Shown: one piece after another, positions 31,095 to 37,937 of the stretch | Numbering within the stretch: the stretch's first letter is position 1 | Layout: every line of letters begins with the position of its first letter | NCBI GenBank assembly: GCA_045655245.1 | Contig: JAZOOX010000052.1 | Span: 1-38,833, forward strand | Source of the DNA: RGIG8785 sp045655245 | Lineage (GTDB): Bacteria; Bacillota; Clostridia; RGIG8785 | Direction of reading: 5' to 3' | DNA: 38,833 nt | Notes under the pieces: generated by a model | The model's database searches: none | What the model was told of the DNA's origin: nothing | Seen by the model: the letters and a program-made list of their open reading frames with translations, nothing else | Program-made: the position numbers and the translations under genes

Positions 31095-31932
31095 CGGACT
31101 CCTCCTCCAAACAAAGACTGTATACAGCACGTTTTTTTAAGCCATTGGCTTCGGCAACCGCCTTTGCGGCGTCCGACAAGGAGCAACCTTGTTTCCGCAA
31201 GACAAAAACCTGTTCGCGCAATTCTTCATCACTCAAGACGACTTGAGGTTCATCATCGGCAGTTTTCCCTTCAAGGATCAAAACAAATTCCCCTTTGGGC
31301 GGCGTTTCCCGATAAGCAGAAATGGCCTGGGAAAGGGTAGTATAGACGAACTCTTCAAACTTTTTCGTCATTTCACGGGCAAGGGTAATCCGCCGTTCAC
31401 CAAAAGTTTGGTAAAGATCGGTTAAAGTATTTAGCAGTTTATGAGGAGCCTCATAAAAAATCATCGTTCGTGTTTCGTTGCGCAAGGAATCCAGATGGGC
31501 TTTACGACTTTTTTTCGTTACCGACAAAAAGCCTTCAAAGCAAAAACGTCCCGTAGGCAATCCCGATGCAACCAGGGCATTGACCATTGCACAACACCCC
31601 GGGATCGGGATGACACGAATTCCGTTATCAATGCAAAGGCGAACCAGGTCTTCCCCGGGGTCGGAAACGGCAGGGGTACCTGCATCGGTTACCAGAGCAA
31701 TCGATTGCCCCTCCAACATTTTCGAAACCAGGATACGGCCTTTTTCAGCCTTGTTATGTTCAAAGTAACTGATCAAGGGTTTATGGATACCAAAATGATT
31801 TAAAAGTGTCAAGGTGCGGCGGGTATCTTCCGCGGCAATCAGGTCAACTTCTTCCAGCGTACGCAATGCACGGGCAGAAAGGTCGTCCAGATTTCCGATA
31901 GGTGTTGCACAAAGATATAAAACGCCCGACAT
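31081..31932 (-). CDS. rsmI: 16S rRNA (cytidine1402-2'-O)-methyltransferase RsmI
   Basis: 283 residues. The family start GVLYLCATPIGNLDDLSARA, AAEDTRRTLTLLNHFGI and SDPGEDLVRLCIDNG are clear, and a C-terminal helix-turn-helix-like segment (GCSLSDAAKAVAEANGLKKR) ends the protein. It methylates C1402 in the 30S decoding centre. The start overlaps the trmN6 stop by 1 nt (TAATG). Same neighbours as in B. subtilis yabB-yazA-yabC, without yazA. Confidence 0.95.
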   Translation of the reverse strand: MSGVLYLCATPIGNLDDLSARALRTLEEVDLIAAEDTRRTLTLLNHFGIHKPLISYFEHNKAEKGRILVSKMLEGQSIALVTDAGTPAVSDPGEDLVRLCIDNGIRVIPIPGCCAMVNALVASGLPTGRFCFEGFLSVTKKSRKAHLDSLRNETRTMIFYEAPHKLLNTLTDLYQTFGERRITLAREMTKKFEEFVYTTLSQAISAYRETPPKGEFVLILEGKTADDEPQVVLSDEELREQVFVLRKQGCSLSDAAKAVAEANGLKKRAVYSLCLEEESDEPI

Positions 31933-32657
31933 TACGATTCACCTCTTCCATAGATTTGATTGATTTCCTCCGTGTAGGTGCCGTCGGAATTGTGTATAAA
32001 TAACGGCGGAAGCACTCGTAACTGTGCTCCCCCGCCCAAAACGCCTTCCACCAAAATCAATACAGGTGGGCGGTCAAAATAAGCATGAACCATCCGCAAT
32101 GTTTTCGGCTCGATACCGTATTGACGAAACGTACCAAAAACATCAGCAAGACGGTCGGGACGATGAACAAAGTACACCCGTCCTTTAGGGCAGAGTAAGT
32201 ATGCAGCGGCACGAACTGCATTCTCTAAAGTGCAGGAAATCTCGTGCCGGGCGGTTGCAACCACACTATCCGGGTTCTGCAAGGCACAGCCGACCTTTAC
32301 ATAAGGCGGATTACAAGTAACTACCTCGCAGGTGTTTTCGGGGAGCAGAGAATCAATTTCCCGCAAATCGCCGTGCACCATCGAGACGCGTCCAACCAAG
32401 TTGTTCCGTTCGATGCTTCTTTGTGCCAGCGAAACAGGTCCTTCCTGCAATTCCACGCCAATGATCGAAGACGCTTTTGTTTTTCCGGAAAGCAAGACAG
32501 GAACGATACCGTTACCCGAGCATAAGTCGATCACACGGTCGTTGTCGGCAACGCGGGCAAAATCAGACAGTAAAACGGCATCAACACCGAAACAAAACTG
32601 TTCGGTATCTTGCAATAAATGCAATCCGTAACACTGCAGATCATCCCATCGTTCCAA
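31932..32657 (-). CDS. trmN: tRNA1(Val) adenine37-N6-methyltransferase family protein (TrmN6/YabB)
   Basis: 241 residues. Rossmann methyltransferase with the SAM loop DLCSGNGIVPVLL (44-56) and the N6-adenine motif NPPY (116-119). The E. coli relative methylates A37 of tRNA1(Val). TTG 32657 is the start, with AGAAGGTG 7 nt upstream. First gene of the long array; I see no promoter between it and the ferredoxin terminators, so its expression may depend on read-through. Confidence 0.88.
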   Translation of the reverse strand: MERWDDLQCYGLHLLQDTEQFCFGVDAVLLSDFARVADNDRVIDLCSGNGIVPVLLSGKTKASSIIGVELQEGPVSLAQRSIERNNLVGRVSMVHGDLREIDSLLPENTCEVVTCNPPYVKVGCALQNPDSVVATARHEISCTLENAVRAAAYLLCPKGRVYFVHRPDRLADVFGTFRQYGIEPKTLRMVHAYFDRPPVLILVEGVLGGGAQLRVLPPLFIHNSDGTYTEEINQIYGRGES

Positions 32658-32678
32658 ACAAAAACACCTTCTCTGATA

Positions 32679-32706
32679 TAAATAAAACCTGAGAAAACTC
32701 AGGTTT
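32679..32706 (-). terminator. Rho-independent terminator after the ferredoxin gene
   Basis: Minus strand AAACCTGAG, loop TTTT, CTCAGGTTT followed by TATTTAT. The 9-bp stem plus T-rich tail lies 19 nt downstream of a much longer hairpin (32725-32760). Confidence 0.7.
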
Positions 32707-32724
32707 GAGAAAACTTAGCGGTGC

Positions 32725-32760
32725 AATGATTTGCGCCGACACAGGTCGGCGCAAATCATT
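32725..32760. repeat. Perfect 16-bp inverted repeat downstream of the ferredoxin gene
   Basis: AATGATTTGCGCCGAC (32725-32740), loop ACAG, and its exact complement (32745-32760). It lies 8 nt after the ferredoxin stop and has no T-run on either strand, so it is not a classical terminator. It could stabilise the mRNA 3' end or be a dispersed palindromic element. Confidence 0.8.
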
Positions 32761-32768
32761 CAATGCAA

Positions 32769-32939
32769 TTACGCTTCCTGAGGAGCACTAACCGGGCAAA
32801 CGCCGGCGCAGCTACCGCAATCGATGCACTGGCCCTCGTCGATAACGAACTTACCGTCGTTTTCAGAAATGCAGGATACGGGGCATTCGCTTTCGCAAGC
32901 ACCGCAACCGATGCATTCATCAGTAATTTTGTAAGCCAT
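32769..32939 (-). CDS. 2[4Fe-4S] ferredoxin, clostridial type
   Basis: 56 residues with two Cx2Cx2Cx3C cluster motifs: C9-C12-C15-C19 (CIGCGACESEC) and C38-C41-C44-C48 (CIDCGSCAGVC). A small electron carrier for anaerobic redox enzymes. ATG 32937-32939 has AGGAGGTG 6-7 nt upstream; an in-frame reading back to 32993 would start at the promoter. It has its own promoter and terminator, so it is monocistronic. It sits between ricT and trmN6, where B. subtilis has yabA. Confidence 0.96.
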   Translation of the reverse strand: MAYKITDECIGCGACESECPVSCISENDGKFVIDEGQCIDCGSCAGVCPVSAPQEA

Positions 32940-32964
32940 TCGTGACACCTCCTTTACATCATAC

Positions 32965-32993
32965 ATTGTACTAATAAATAGCGAAAAAATCAA
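32965..32993 (-). promoter_or_regulatory. Sigma-A promoter for the ferredoxin gene
   Basis: Minus strand TTGATT (32993-32988), 17-nt spacer, TACAAT (32970-32965); start expected near 32958, about 20 nt before the ATG. Confidence 0.72.
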
Positions 32994-33001
32994 GTCCTTT
33001 T

Positions 33002-33871
33002 TTAGGAATTCTCCGCTTGATTCTTTCGTTCTGCTTCCCGTTCTTCGGGACGCAGTTTTCGATTCCGTAAAATTTTAATTTCATCGGTAGAAAAATCGTC
33101 GGTCGGTGCATCAGGAGCGTTGCCCAACTGAACCCGAACAATCCCCCGCAAAAGCTGGGTCGAAAGCACGGTTCCCTTGCCTTTCGGCGTTTCAACCAAA
33201 GCACCCACGCAAGGGGTTACGGCAGATAATTCGTGGTAGACGTTTTCCTCGTATTTCAAACAACACATCAAGCGACTGCAAGTCCCCGAAATTTTGGCAG
33301 AACTGAGGGAAATCCCCTGTTCTTTTGCCATTTTAATCGAGACCGGTTGAAAATCGCTTAAAAACGTAGAACAACAAAGCGGCCGTCCGCAGATCCCCAA
33401 CCCGCCAATCAGTTTCGCTTCGTCGCGAACACCGATTTGGCGTAATTCAATACGGGTACGGAAGGTGGATGCCAAATCTTTTACCAGGTCACGGAAGTCT
33501 ACGCGGCCTTCGGCAGTAAAGTAAAAGAGCAGTTTGCTTCCGTCAAAACTATACTCTGCGTCAATCAGTTTCATTTCCAAGCCATGCTCTGCAATCTTCT
33601 TGTTGCAGGTTTCAAAGGCGAATTTTTCTTTTTCTCGGTAGTGCTTCGCCTGGTCGACATCCTTTTCGTTGGCTTTACGAAGAACCTTTTTCAAAGGTTG
33701 AACGACCTCGTTCTCCTCCACTTCACGGTTCGAGAGCAAAACTTCACCGAATTCAATCCCTCGGGCAGTTTCAACAACTGCCTTGTCGCCACGCTTAAAG
33801 GCAATCCCGTTGGGGTCAAAATAGTAAACTTTGCTGACGGTTCTGAATCTAATTCCCACAATCTCTATCAT
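33002..33871 (-). CDS. ricT: PSP1/RicT (YaaT) regulatory protein
   Basis: 289 residues. The PSP1 domain includes GICGRPLCCSTF (159-170) and GTCSRLMCCLKYE (196-208), whose cysteines (C161, C166, C167, C198, C203, C204) bind iron-sulfur clusters in the B. subtilis RicAFT complex. That complex promotes sporulation, competence and RNase Y-dependent mRNA maturation. The C-terminus is charged and probably disordered. ATG with GGGAGG upstream; overlaps holB by 23 nt, as in the conserved holB-yaaT pair. RicA and RicF are not in the window. Confidence 0.92.
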   Translation of the reverse strand: MIEIVGIRFRTVSKVYYFDPNGIAFKRGDKAVVETARGIEFGEVLLSNREVEENEVVQPLKKVLRKANEKDVDQAKHYREKEKFAFETCNKKIAEHGLEMKLIDAEYSFDGSKLLFYFTAEGRVDFRDLVKDLASTFRTRIELRQIGVRDEAKLIGGLGICGRPLCCSTFLSDFQPVSIKMAKEQGISLSSAKISGTCSRLMCCLKYEENVYHELSAVTPCVGALVETPKGKGTVLSTQLLRGIVRVQLGNAPDAPTDDFSTDEIKILRNRKLRPEEREAERKNQAENS

Positions 33872-34700
33872 GTATTTCCTCCCAACAGCGCAATAAAGTA
33901 GCCGTTAGCGCTGTTTCTTTTTTGATGTTATAACGCATCTCGCGTTCCAAAGCACCCAGGTGCTCCAATATTTCGAAAGTAGCTTTCTTCGACAGTTTAC
34001 GGACTGCCCCTTTCATCCTTTCATCTGCCGGCGTTATCCGTCCTTGTTGCGCAGTCAAAATCTGACCGAACCAAGACAGTAACAACCCAATTTCGCCACG
34101 GGGCGAATCGGCTTTCGTGAGGTTTTCGGCACAGGAAACGGTATCCATAACGTCAAGAGAAAAGAGGGCATCCAGTGTCTCGGCCAACAGTGGCGAATCG
34201 ACCGCCTCATCCCCTTGGGCAGGATCATCCAAAGACCGTCTACCAACGCGAGACAGCACCGTGGGTAACAATTGGTCTCCCGACCCCGAAAGCAATAAGA
34301 AAGAAACCGATTGGGGGGGTTCCTCCAACAGTTTTAAAAAGGCGTTTTGGGCAGCGGGATTCATGCATTCCGCACGGGAAATAACAAACACCTTTCTGAC
34401 GCTGATAAAGGGAGCGGTCAAGGACTGCTCCCTTATTGCATTAATTACTTCTTTGCGAATTTGGTCACGTTCCGGTTCGTATACAATGATGTCGGGATTT
34501 TCGTTTCCTGCGCTGAGTTTACAGGCATCGCAACAGCCGCAAGGAGCGTCCGATGCATTCTCGCAAGTCAACATCCGCGCAAAAGCCAGCGCTTTTTCAA
34601 TGGGAAACGGAACCACATTGCTTTCCAGCAAATAGGCGTGTAATAACTGACCGCTATGCACTGCGCGGACCAACGATACCGGTACTTGTTCCCGTTCCAT
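33849..34700 (-). CDS. holB: DNA polymerase III delta' subunit
   Basis: 283 residues. Segments typical of delta': LLHAYLLES near the N-terminus, a zinc module CENASDAPCGCCDAC (about 46-60), NPDIIVYEPERDQIRKEVIN, FVISRAECMNPAAQNAFLKL and a DnaE-type C-terminal helical collar. The P-loop position reads ESNVVPFPIEKAL and lacks the GxxGxGK motif, which is normal for delta' proteins that do not bind ATP. Part of the clamp loader. The start overlaps the darA stop (TGATG). Confidence 0.9.
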   Translation of the reverse strand: MEREQVPVSLVRAVHSGQLLHAYLLESNVVPFPIEKALAFARMLTCENASDAPCGCCDACKLSAGNENPDIIVYEPERDQIRKEVINAIREQSLTAPFISVRKVFVISRAECMNPAAQNAFLKLLEEPPQSVSFLLLSGSGDQLLPTVLSRVGRRSLDDPAQGDEAVDSPLLAETLDALFSLDVMDTVSCAENLTKADSPRGEIGLLLSWFGQILTAQQGRITPADERMKGAVRKLSKKATFEILEHLGALEREMRYNIKKETALTATLLRCWEEIHDRDCGN

Positions 34701-35029
34701 CAGATTTTCTCAAACTTCTCTACATCGGTTACAAAGATGGTTGCGCCACCGACGTCAACCTCCATAGGGAAGGAACTAAAAACATTTGTTACACCAATCA
34801 TAGGAATGGGTGTGGTAACGATCTTCTTGCGCTTTGCACTATTGTTTCTGATGATTCCCAAAACTGCCTCCAACTGTTCTTCTTCAGCACCGACTAACAG
34901 AGTGGTATTCCCTGCTTTCAAAAACCCGCCGGTAGACGAAAGTTTGGTGCCGTAAAATCCGGCACGGTTCAGCTCCATCATTACTTTATTGCCGTCTTCA
35001 TCGCCTACAATAGCGAAAATCAGTTTCAT
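34700..35029 (-). CDS. darA: PII-like cyclic-di-AMP receptor DarA (YaaQ/PstA)
   Basis: 109 residues: MKLIFAIVGDEDGNKVMMEL, then FYGTKLSSTGGFLKAGNTTL and a C-terminal FPMEVDVGGATIFVTDVEKF strand. This is the trimeric PII-like fold that binds c-di-AMP at subunit interfaces; its targets remain unclear even in model species. GGAGGGG precedes the ATG. Conserved order darA-holB-ricT. Confidence 0.93.
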   Translation of the reverse strand: MKLIFAIVGDEDGNKVMMELNRAGFYGTKLSSTGGFLKAGNTTLLVGAEEEQLEAVLGIIRNNSAKRKKIVTTPIPMIGVTNVFSSFPMEVDVGGATIFVTDVEKFEKI

Positions 35030-35039
35030 AATACCCCTC

Positions 35040-35477
35040 CTAAGCGTTTTTAATCATTTCTGCCTGGGCCGATAAAAGAGCCAACACTTTCCCTTTATAT
35101 GCCTCCAGTTCCGCCTTTAGCCCTTCGGTTTTGTTTTGGATGGCTACAACCTCAACATTTGCCTCTGCCACCATAGCGGCTGCCTGGTTTTTGGCTTCGG
35201 CAACGATCGCGGTCGCTTTTTCTGTAGCGCTTTTACGCAGGTCTTCGCTGGTGTTTTGTGCCACCACCAAAGCGTTTTGAATGGTATCCTCCATCGCCTT
35301 ATATCGCTGTACCGCTTCGGTCATTGCGCCTACTTTGTCGCGCAGGGAAATACACTCCTTGTACAAACCTTCATACGCCTCTAATACCACTCCCAAAAAC
35401 TCATCAACCTCGCTTTTGGAATAGCCGCGGAAGGCGGAAGAGAACTCTTTCTTTTCAATATCCAACGGAGTCAACAT
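35040..35477 (-). CDS. divIVA: DivIVA-domain cell division/polarity protein
   Basis: 145 residues. The DivIVA N-terminal motif LTPLDIEKKEFSSAFRGYSK and SEVDEFL (2-28) is followed by a long coiled coil with Ala/Lys-rich heptads. DivIVA senses curved membrane at septa and poles. ATG 35477 has GAGGGTG 6-7 nt upstream; the longer frame to TTG 35504 is not supported. Lies with sepF and yggT, as in many Gram-positive division clusters. Confidence 0.93.
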   Translation of the reverse strand: MLTPLDIEKKEFSSAFRGYSKSEVDEFLGVVLEAYEGLYKECISLRDKVGAMTEAVQRYKAMEDTIQNALVVAQNTSEDLRKSATEKATAIVAEAKNQAAAMVAEANVEVVAIQNKTEGLKAELEAYKGKVLALLSAQAEMIKNA

Positions 35478-35500
35478 GGGAAACACCCTCTTTCGTATTT

Positions 35501-35788
35501 TCAAAGAATCACTGCAGTTAAAATGCCATTTACAATAATACCGATAATTTCCAACAAAATGTATGCAATGATTGGTGTGAAATCAAACATCCCGACGTTG
35601 GTGAACCGAGAACAGACACGGCGAATGGGCGCCAAAAAGACCTCGGTTACATGGATAACAAACATACAAAACGCGTTGTACGTGTTCATCGGAATCCAAG
35701 AAATCACTGCGCGTACGATAATCAATAGCTTCGATAAACGAATCAGATAGTTGATAATCTGAACAATAATGGACACTAAGGTAAACAA
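35501..35788 (-). CDS. yggT: YggT family membrane protein
   Basis: 95 residues with two membrane segments (about 5-30 and 68-92) around the family's conserved middle, RAVISWIPMN and FLAPIRRV. YggT proteins occur beside sepF in Gram-positive division clusters, with a poorly known role in division or osmotic tolerance. TTG 35788 is the start, with GGAGG 7 nt upstream. Confidence 0.88.
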   Translation of the reverse strand: MFTLVSIIVQIINYLIRLSKLLIIVRAVISWIPMNTYNAFCMFVIHVTEVFLAPIRRVCSRFTNVGMFDFTPIIAYILLEIIGIIVNGILTAVIL

Positions 35789-35804
35789 GGCTTATCCTCC
35801 AAAA

Positions 35805-36245
35805 TCAATCCAGCGAAAACAAATCGGTGTTGGAAAATTCTTTCTTAAAATCACCCATAATACCCACATTGTACGGAGCGACCAAGAAAATGCCGTTGGA
35901 AACCTTCTGGATGTTTCCGCCCAGAGCATATACCGTACCGCTTAAGAAATCGATCACACGGCGGGCAATATCCTTGTCCACATCCTCAAAATTTACAACA
36001 ACCGGTTTTTTTGCTTTTAAGTAGTCAGCAACATCCTTGCTGTCTTCAAAGGATTCCAACTTTAAAACCACGACCTGCAACTGTGCGGTAGTCGCAATGC
36101 TGACAACCTTACTGCGCTTTGCAGAAAAGTAAGATGGTTTAATGATCTCATCGTCCTCTTCAGGTTCCTGCTCGAACATATCCAATTCGTCTTCACGGTC
36201 TTCCAGACCTACAAACGAAAGAAACTTATCCATGAATTTTGACAT
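35805..36245 (-). CDS. sepF: Cell division protein SepF
   Basis: 146 residues. The amphipathic N-terminal membrane-binding helix MSKFMDKFLSFVGL is followed by an acidic linker and the SepF core (AKKPVVVNFEDVDKDIARRV, then IDFLSGTVYALGG and the final FLVAPYNV strand). SepF tethers FtsZ filaments to the membrane. GGAGGG before the ATG and a strong promoter upstream mark it as first gene of sepF-yggT-divIVA-darA-holB-ricT. Confidence 0.96.
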   Translation of the reverse strand: MSKFMDKFLSFVGLEDREDELDMFEQEPEEDDEIIKPSYFSAKRSKVVSIATTAQLQVVVLKLESFEDSKDVADYLKAKKPVVVNFEDVDKDIARRVIDFLSGTVYALGGNIQKVSNGIFLVAPYNVGIMGDFKKEFSNTDLFSLD

Positions 36246-36295
36246 CGGTATCCCTCCTGGTTATGATAGATAATAGGTTAAACCTCTCCTACTCT

Positions 36296-36324
36296 ATTAT
36301 CTTATTTTTTTACCAAAATGTCAA
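36296..36324 (-). promoter_or_regulatory. Sigma-A promoter for the sepF operon
   Basis: Minus strand TTGACA (36324-36319), 17-nt spacer, GATAAT (36301-36296). The leader before sepF is about 45 nt. Confidence 0.78.
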
Positions 36325-36347
36325 TGGTTTTTTGTGTATTAAAAGAA

Positions 36348-36379
36348 AAAAGTCCCGTTGCAAAAGCAACAGGACTTTT
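36348..36379 (-). terminator. Terminator directly after tRNA-Gln
   Basis: A 14-bp stem with loop TTTT and a T-run on the minus strand. One pair is C-A on the plus strand but G-U on the minus strand, which points to use on the minus strand. It touches the encoded CCA end of the tRNA. Confidence 0.85.
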
Positions 36380-36452
36380 GGCAGCGGAACTAGGGTTCGA
36401 ACCTAGACTAAATGAGTCAGAGTCATTCGTGCTACCGTTACACAATTCCGCT
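36379..36452 (-). tRNA. tRNA-Gln (anticodon CTG)
   Basis: 74 nt including an encoded CCA. Acceptor stem AGCGGAA/TTCCGCT (7 perfect pairs), anticodon stem AATGA/TCATT around loop CTCTGAC with anticodon CTG at 36420-36418, T arm CTAGG-TTCGAAC-CCTAG, discriminator G. Reads CAG. Own promoter and terminator, so a single-gene unit. Confidence 0.95.
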
Positions 36453-36465
36453 TCAAACGAACATT

Positions 36466-36494
36466 ATTTTAGCACGGTTAAATTCGTTTGTCAA
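36466..36494 (-). promoter_or_regulatory. Sigma-A promoter for tRNA-Gln
   Basis: Minus strand TTGACA (36494-36489), 17-nt spacer, TAAAAT (36471-36466); start about 36460, 8 nt before the mature 5' end. Confidence 0.8.
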
Positions 36495-36512
36495 TAGGAA
36501 TTCACGAACTTT

Positions 36513-37190
36513 TTAAATTTTTTTAATTTGGTGTAATGCTACCTTGGCAGCCTGCTGTTCAGCGGCTTTTTTGTTTCGCCCTTCGCCAACACCCAGAACC
36601 TTTCCGTCGTGTTCGACGGCAACAACAAAACGTTTGTCGTGTTCAGGCCCGCTTTCCCCCGTGACACGATAAATCAACGGCAGCTTCGAGGTCCGCTGTG
36701 TCGCTTCCTGCAATTGTGTTTTGTAATCCTGATTTTCATCTTCGGAGACAAGTGACATTTTCTCTTCCAACAGTCGCAGGATCAACGCATTTGCCTTTTC
36801 CATTCCCGCATCCAGGTAAACAGCACCGATAATTGCTTCCACCACATCAGCCAAAATGGACGCACGTTGCCGACTGTTGGACTGCTCCTCCCCTCTGCCT
36901 AAAAAAATCAGTTCCCCTAAATTCAAAAACGCCGCCACTTCCGCCAAGGATTTCTCGCAGACAACGGCAGACCGAAGCCGCGACAATTCCCCCTCGGGAA
37001 GCGTGGGATGTTTTTTATAAAGATATTCACTGACACAAAGCCCCAAAACCGAATCACCCAAAAACTCCAAACGCTCGTAAGAAGGGCGTTTGTCACGGTG
37101 TTCGTTGGCGTAAGATGTGTGCGTAAGTGCCGTTAAAAAAAGCTCTCGGTCAAAAAAGGATCCTTCCAATTCTTTTAAAAGGCCGTCCAC
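36513..37190 (-). CDS. rnc: Ribonuclease III
   Basis: 225 residues. The RNase III signature ERLEFLGDSVLG (39-50) and the second catalytic acid patch DVVEAIIGAVYLDAG (115-129) are intact, followed by a double-stranded RNA-binding domain with GEGRNKKAAEQQAAKVAL. It cuts rRNA precursors and RNA duplexes. I place the start at GTG 37190, 5 nt after GAGGTGA; an in-frame GTG at 37199 lies inside that Shine-Dalgarno sequence. The leader is very short. No smc or ftsY follows, unlike in many Firmicutes. Confidence 0.95.
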   Translation of the reverse strand: MDGLLKELEGSFFDRELFLTALTHTSYANEHRDKRPSYERLEFLGDSVLGLCVSEYLYKKHPTLPEGELSRLRSAVVCEKSLAEVAAFLNLGELIFLGRGEEQSNSRQRASILADVVEAIIGAVYLDAGMEKANALILRLLEEKMSLVSEDENQDYKTQLQEATQRTSKLPLIYRVTGESGPEHDKRFVVAVEHDGKVLGVGEGRNKKAAEQQAAKVALHQIKKI

Positions 37191-37208
37191 TCGTATCACC
37201 TCAATTCT

Positions 37209-37237
37209 ATATTATACGCCAAAAGATATTCTGTCAA
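37209..37237 (-). promoter_or_regulatory. Sigma-A promoter for rnc
   Basis: Minus strand TTGACA (37237-37232); 17 nt later TAATAT (37214-37209), or 15 nt later TATAAT (37216-37211). The predicted start lies at or just before the Shine-Dalgarno sequence. Confidence 0.7.
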
Positions 37238-37290
37238 TCAAAACTTTCGAATTTAAAAATTACGTTTTTCTAATGTATTTTACTCAACAA

Positions 37291-37320
37291 CAATAAAACC
37301 GTGTGGATTCACACGGTTTT
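37291..37320 (-). terminator. Terminator of the dpaAB operon
   Basis: AAAACCGTGTG, 4-nt loop, CACACGGTTTT; on the minus strand it ends in TTTTATTGTTG, 4 nt after the dpaB stop. Confidence 0.85.
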
Positions 37321-37323
37321 GCT

Positions 37324-37911
37324 TTATTTATTCTCGAAAATAGGTTGAATCTGTTCTCCGTTTAGCGCCAATGCCGCCGTGTCGAAAATCCGGCCCATCT
37401 GTGCGACCAACGACCGCGGTTTCCCAATTGGGTCATCCTGACCGAAGGGCACGAAATAGACGTGCTTCATATTCAACAAAGCGCCGATGTTCTTGGCGGC
37501 ACCGCCCAAACCGTCATTGGTGGAAACAGCAATAACTACAGGCCGTTGGTTTCGAAGATGCGCCTTAACTGCCATTGTAACACTGGTGTCGGTGATTCCG
37601 TTCGCCAGTTTTCCGAGTGTATTCCCCGTACACGGCGCCACGATTAGCAGATCAAGTAACGCCTTAGGACCAAAAGGCTCCGTTTCTTTCACACTGACCA
37701 AAGGGGAACGTCCCGTAATATCCTTCAGTTTTTCACGCCATTCCTCTGCCTTGCCAAACCGCGTGTCAGTCCCATTGACTGTTTCGGACAGAACCGGAAT
37801 CACCTCCGCTCCTGCCGTGACCAACCGCGCTATTTGAGGCATTACTTGTGATAGGGTACAAAACGAGCCGGTCATTGCAACGCCGACCGTTTTTCCGTTT
37901 AAAAAATCCAT
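37324..37911 (-). CDS. dpaB: Dipicolinate synthase subunit B
   Basis: 195 residues of the flavoprotein (UbiX/Pad-like) fold: GKTVGVAMTGSFCTL at the N-terminus, LIVAPCTGNTLGKLANGITD and RPVVIAVSTNDGLG in the middle, and YFVPFGQDDP. With DpaA it makes dipicolinic acid in the mother cell, a spore core component. It shows that the organism can form spores. The ATG has no Shine-Dalgarno sequence at normal distance; a GGAGG lies 21 nt away with a hairpin between. Confidence 0.95.
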   Translation of the reverse strand: MDFLNGKTVGVAMTGSFCTLSQVMPQIARLVTAGAEVIPVLSETVNGTDTRFGKAEEWREKLKDITGRSPLVSVKETEPFGPKALLDLLIVAPCTGNTLGKLANGITDTSVTMAVKAHLRNQRPVVIAVSTNDGLGGAAKNIGALLNMKHVYFVPFGQDDPIGKPRSLVAQMGRIFDTAALALNGEQIQPIFENK

Positions 37912-37917
37912 TCTGTT

Positions 37918-37937
37918 GTCGGTCTCCGACTCCCTCC
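37918..37937 (-). promoter_or_regulatory. Hairpin-bridged ribosome binding site of dpaB
   Basis: GGAGG (37937-37933) is 21 nt from the dpaB ATG. Between them GTCGG-AGA-CCGAC (37930-37918) can form a 5-bp hairpin. Folding it out leaves about 8 nt between Shine-Dalgarno and ATG, a normal distance. Confidence 0.5.

Noticed and set aside
32725..32760. Long perfect palindrome as a CRISPR repeat, attachment site or IS end
   Set aside because: Only one copy is seen, with no spacers, transposase, integrase or target duplication nearby.
33849..34700. Missing P-loop in HolB as a sign of gene decay
   Set aside because: Delta' subunits often lack a working ATP site; the zinc module and other conserved segments are intact.
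37191..37199. GTG 37199 as start of rnc
   Set aside because: It forms part of the GAGGTGA ribosome site serving GTG 37190.
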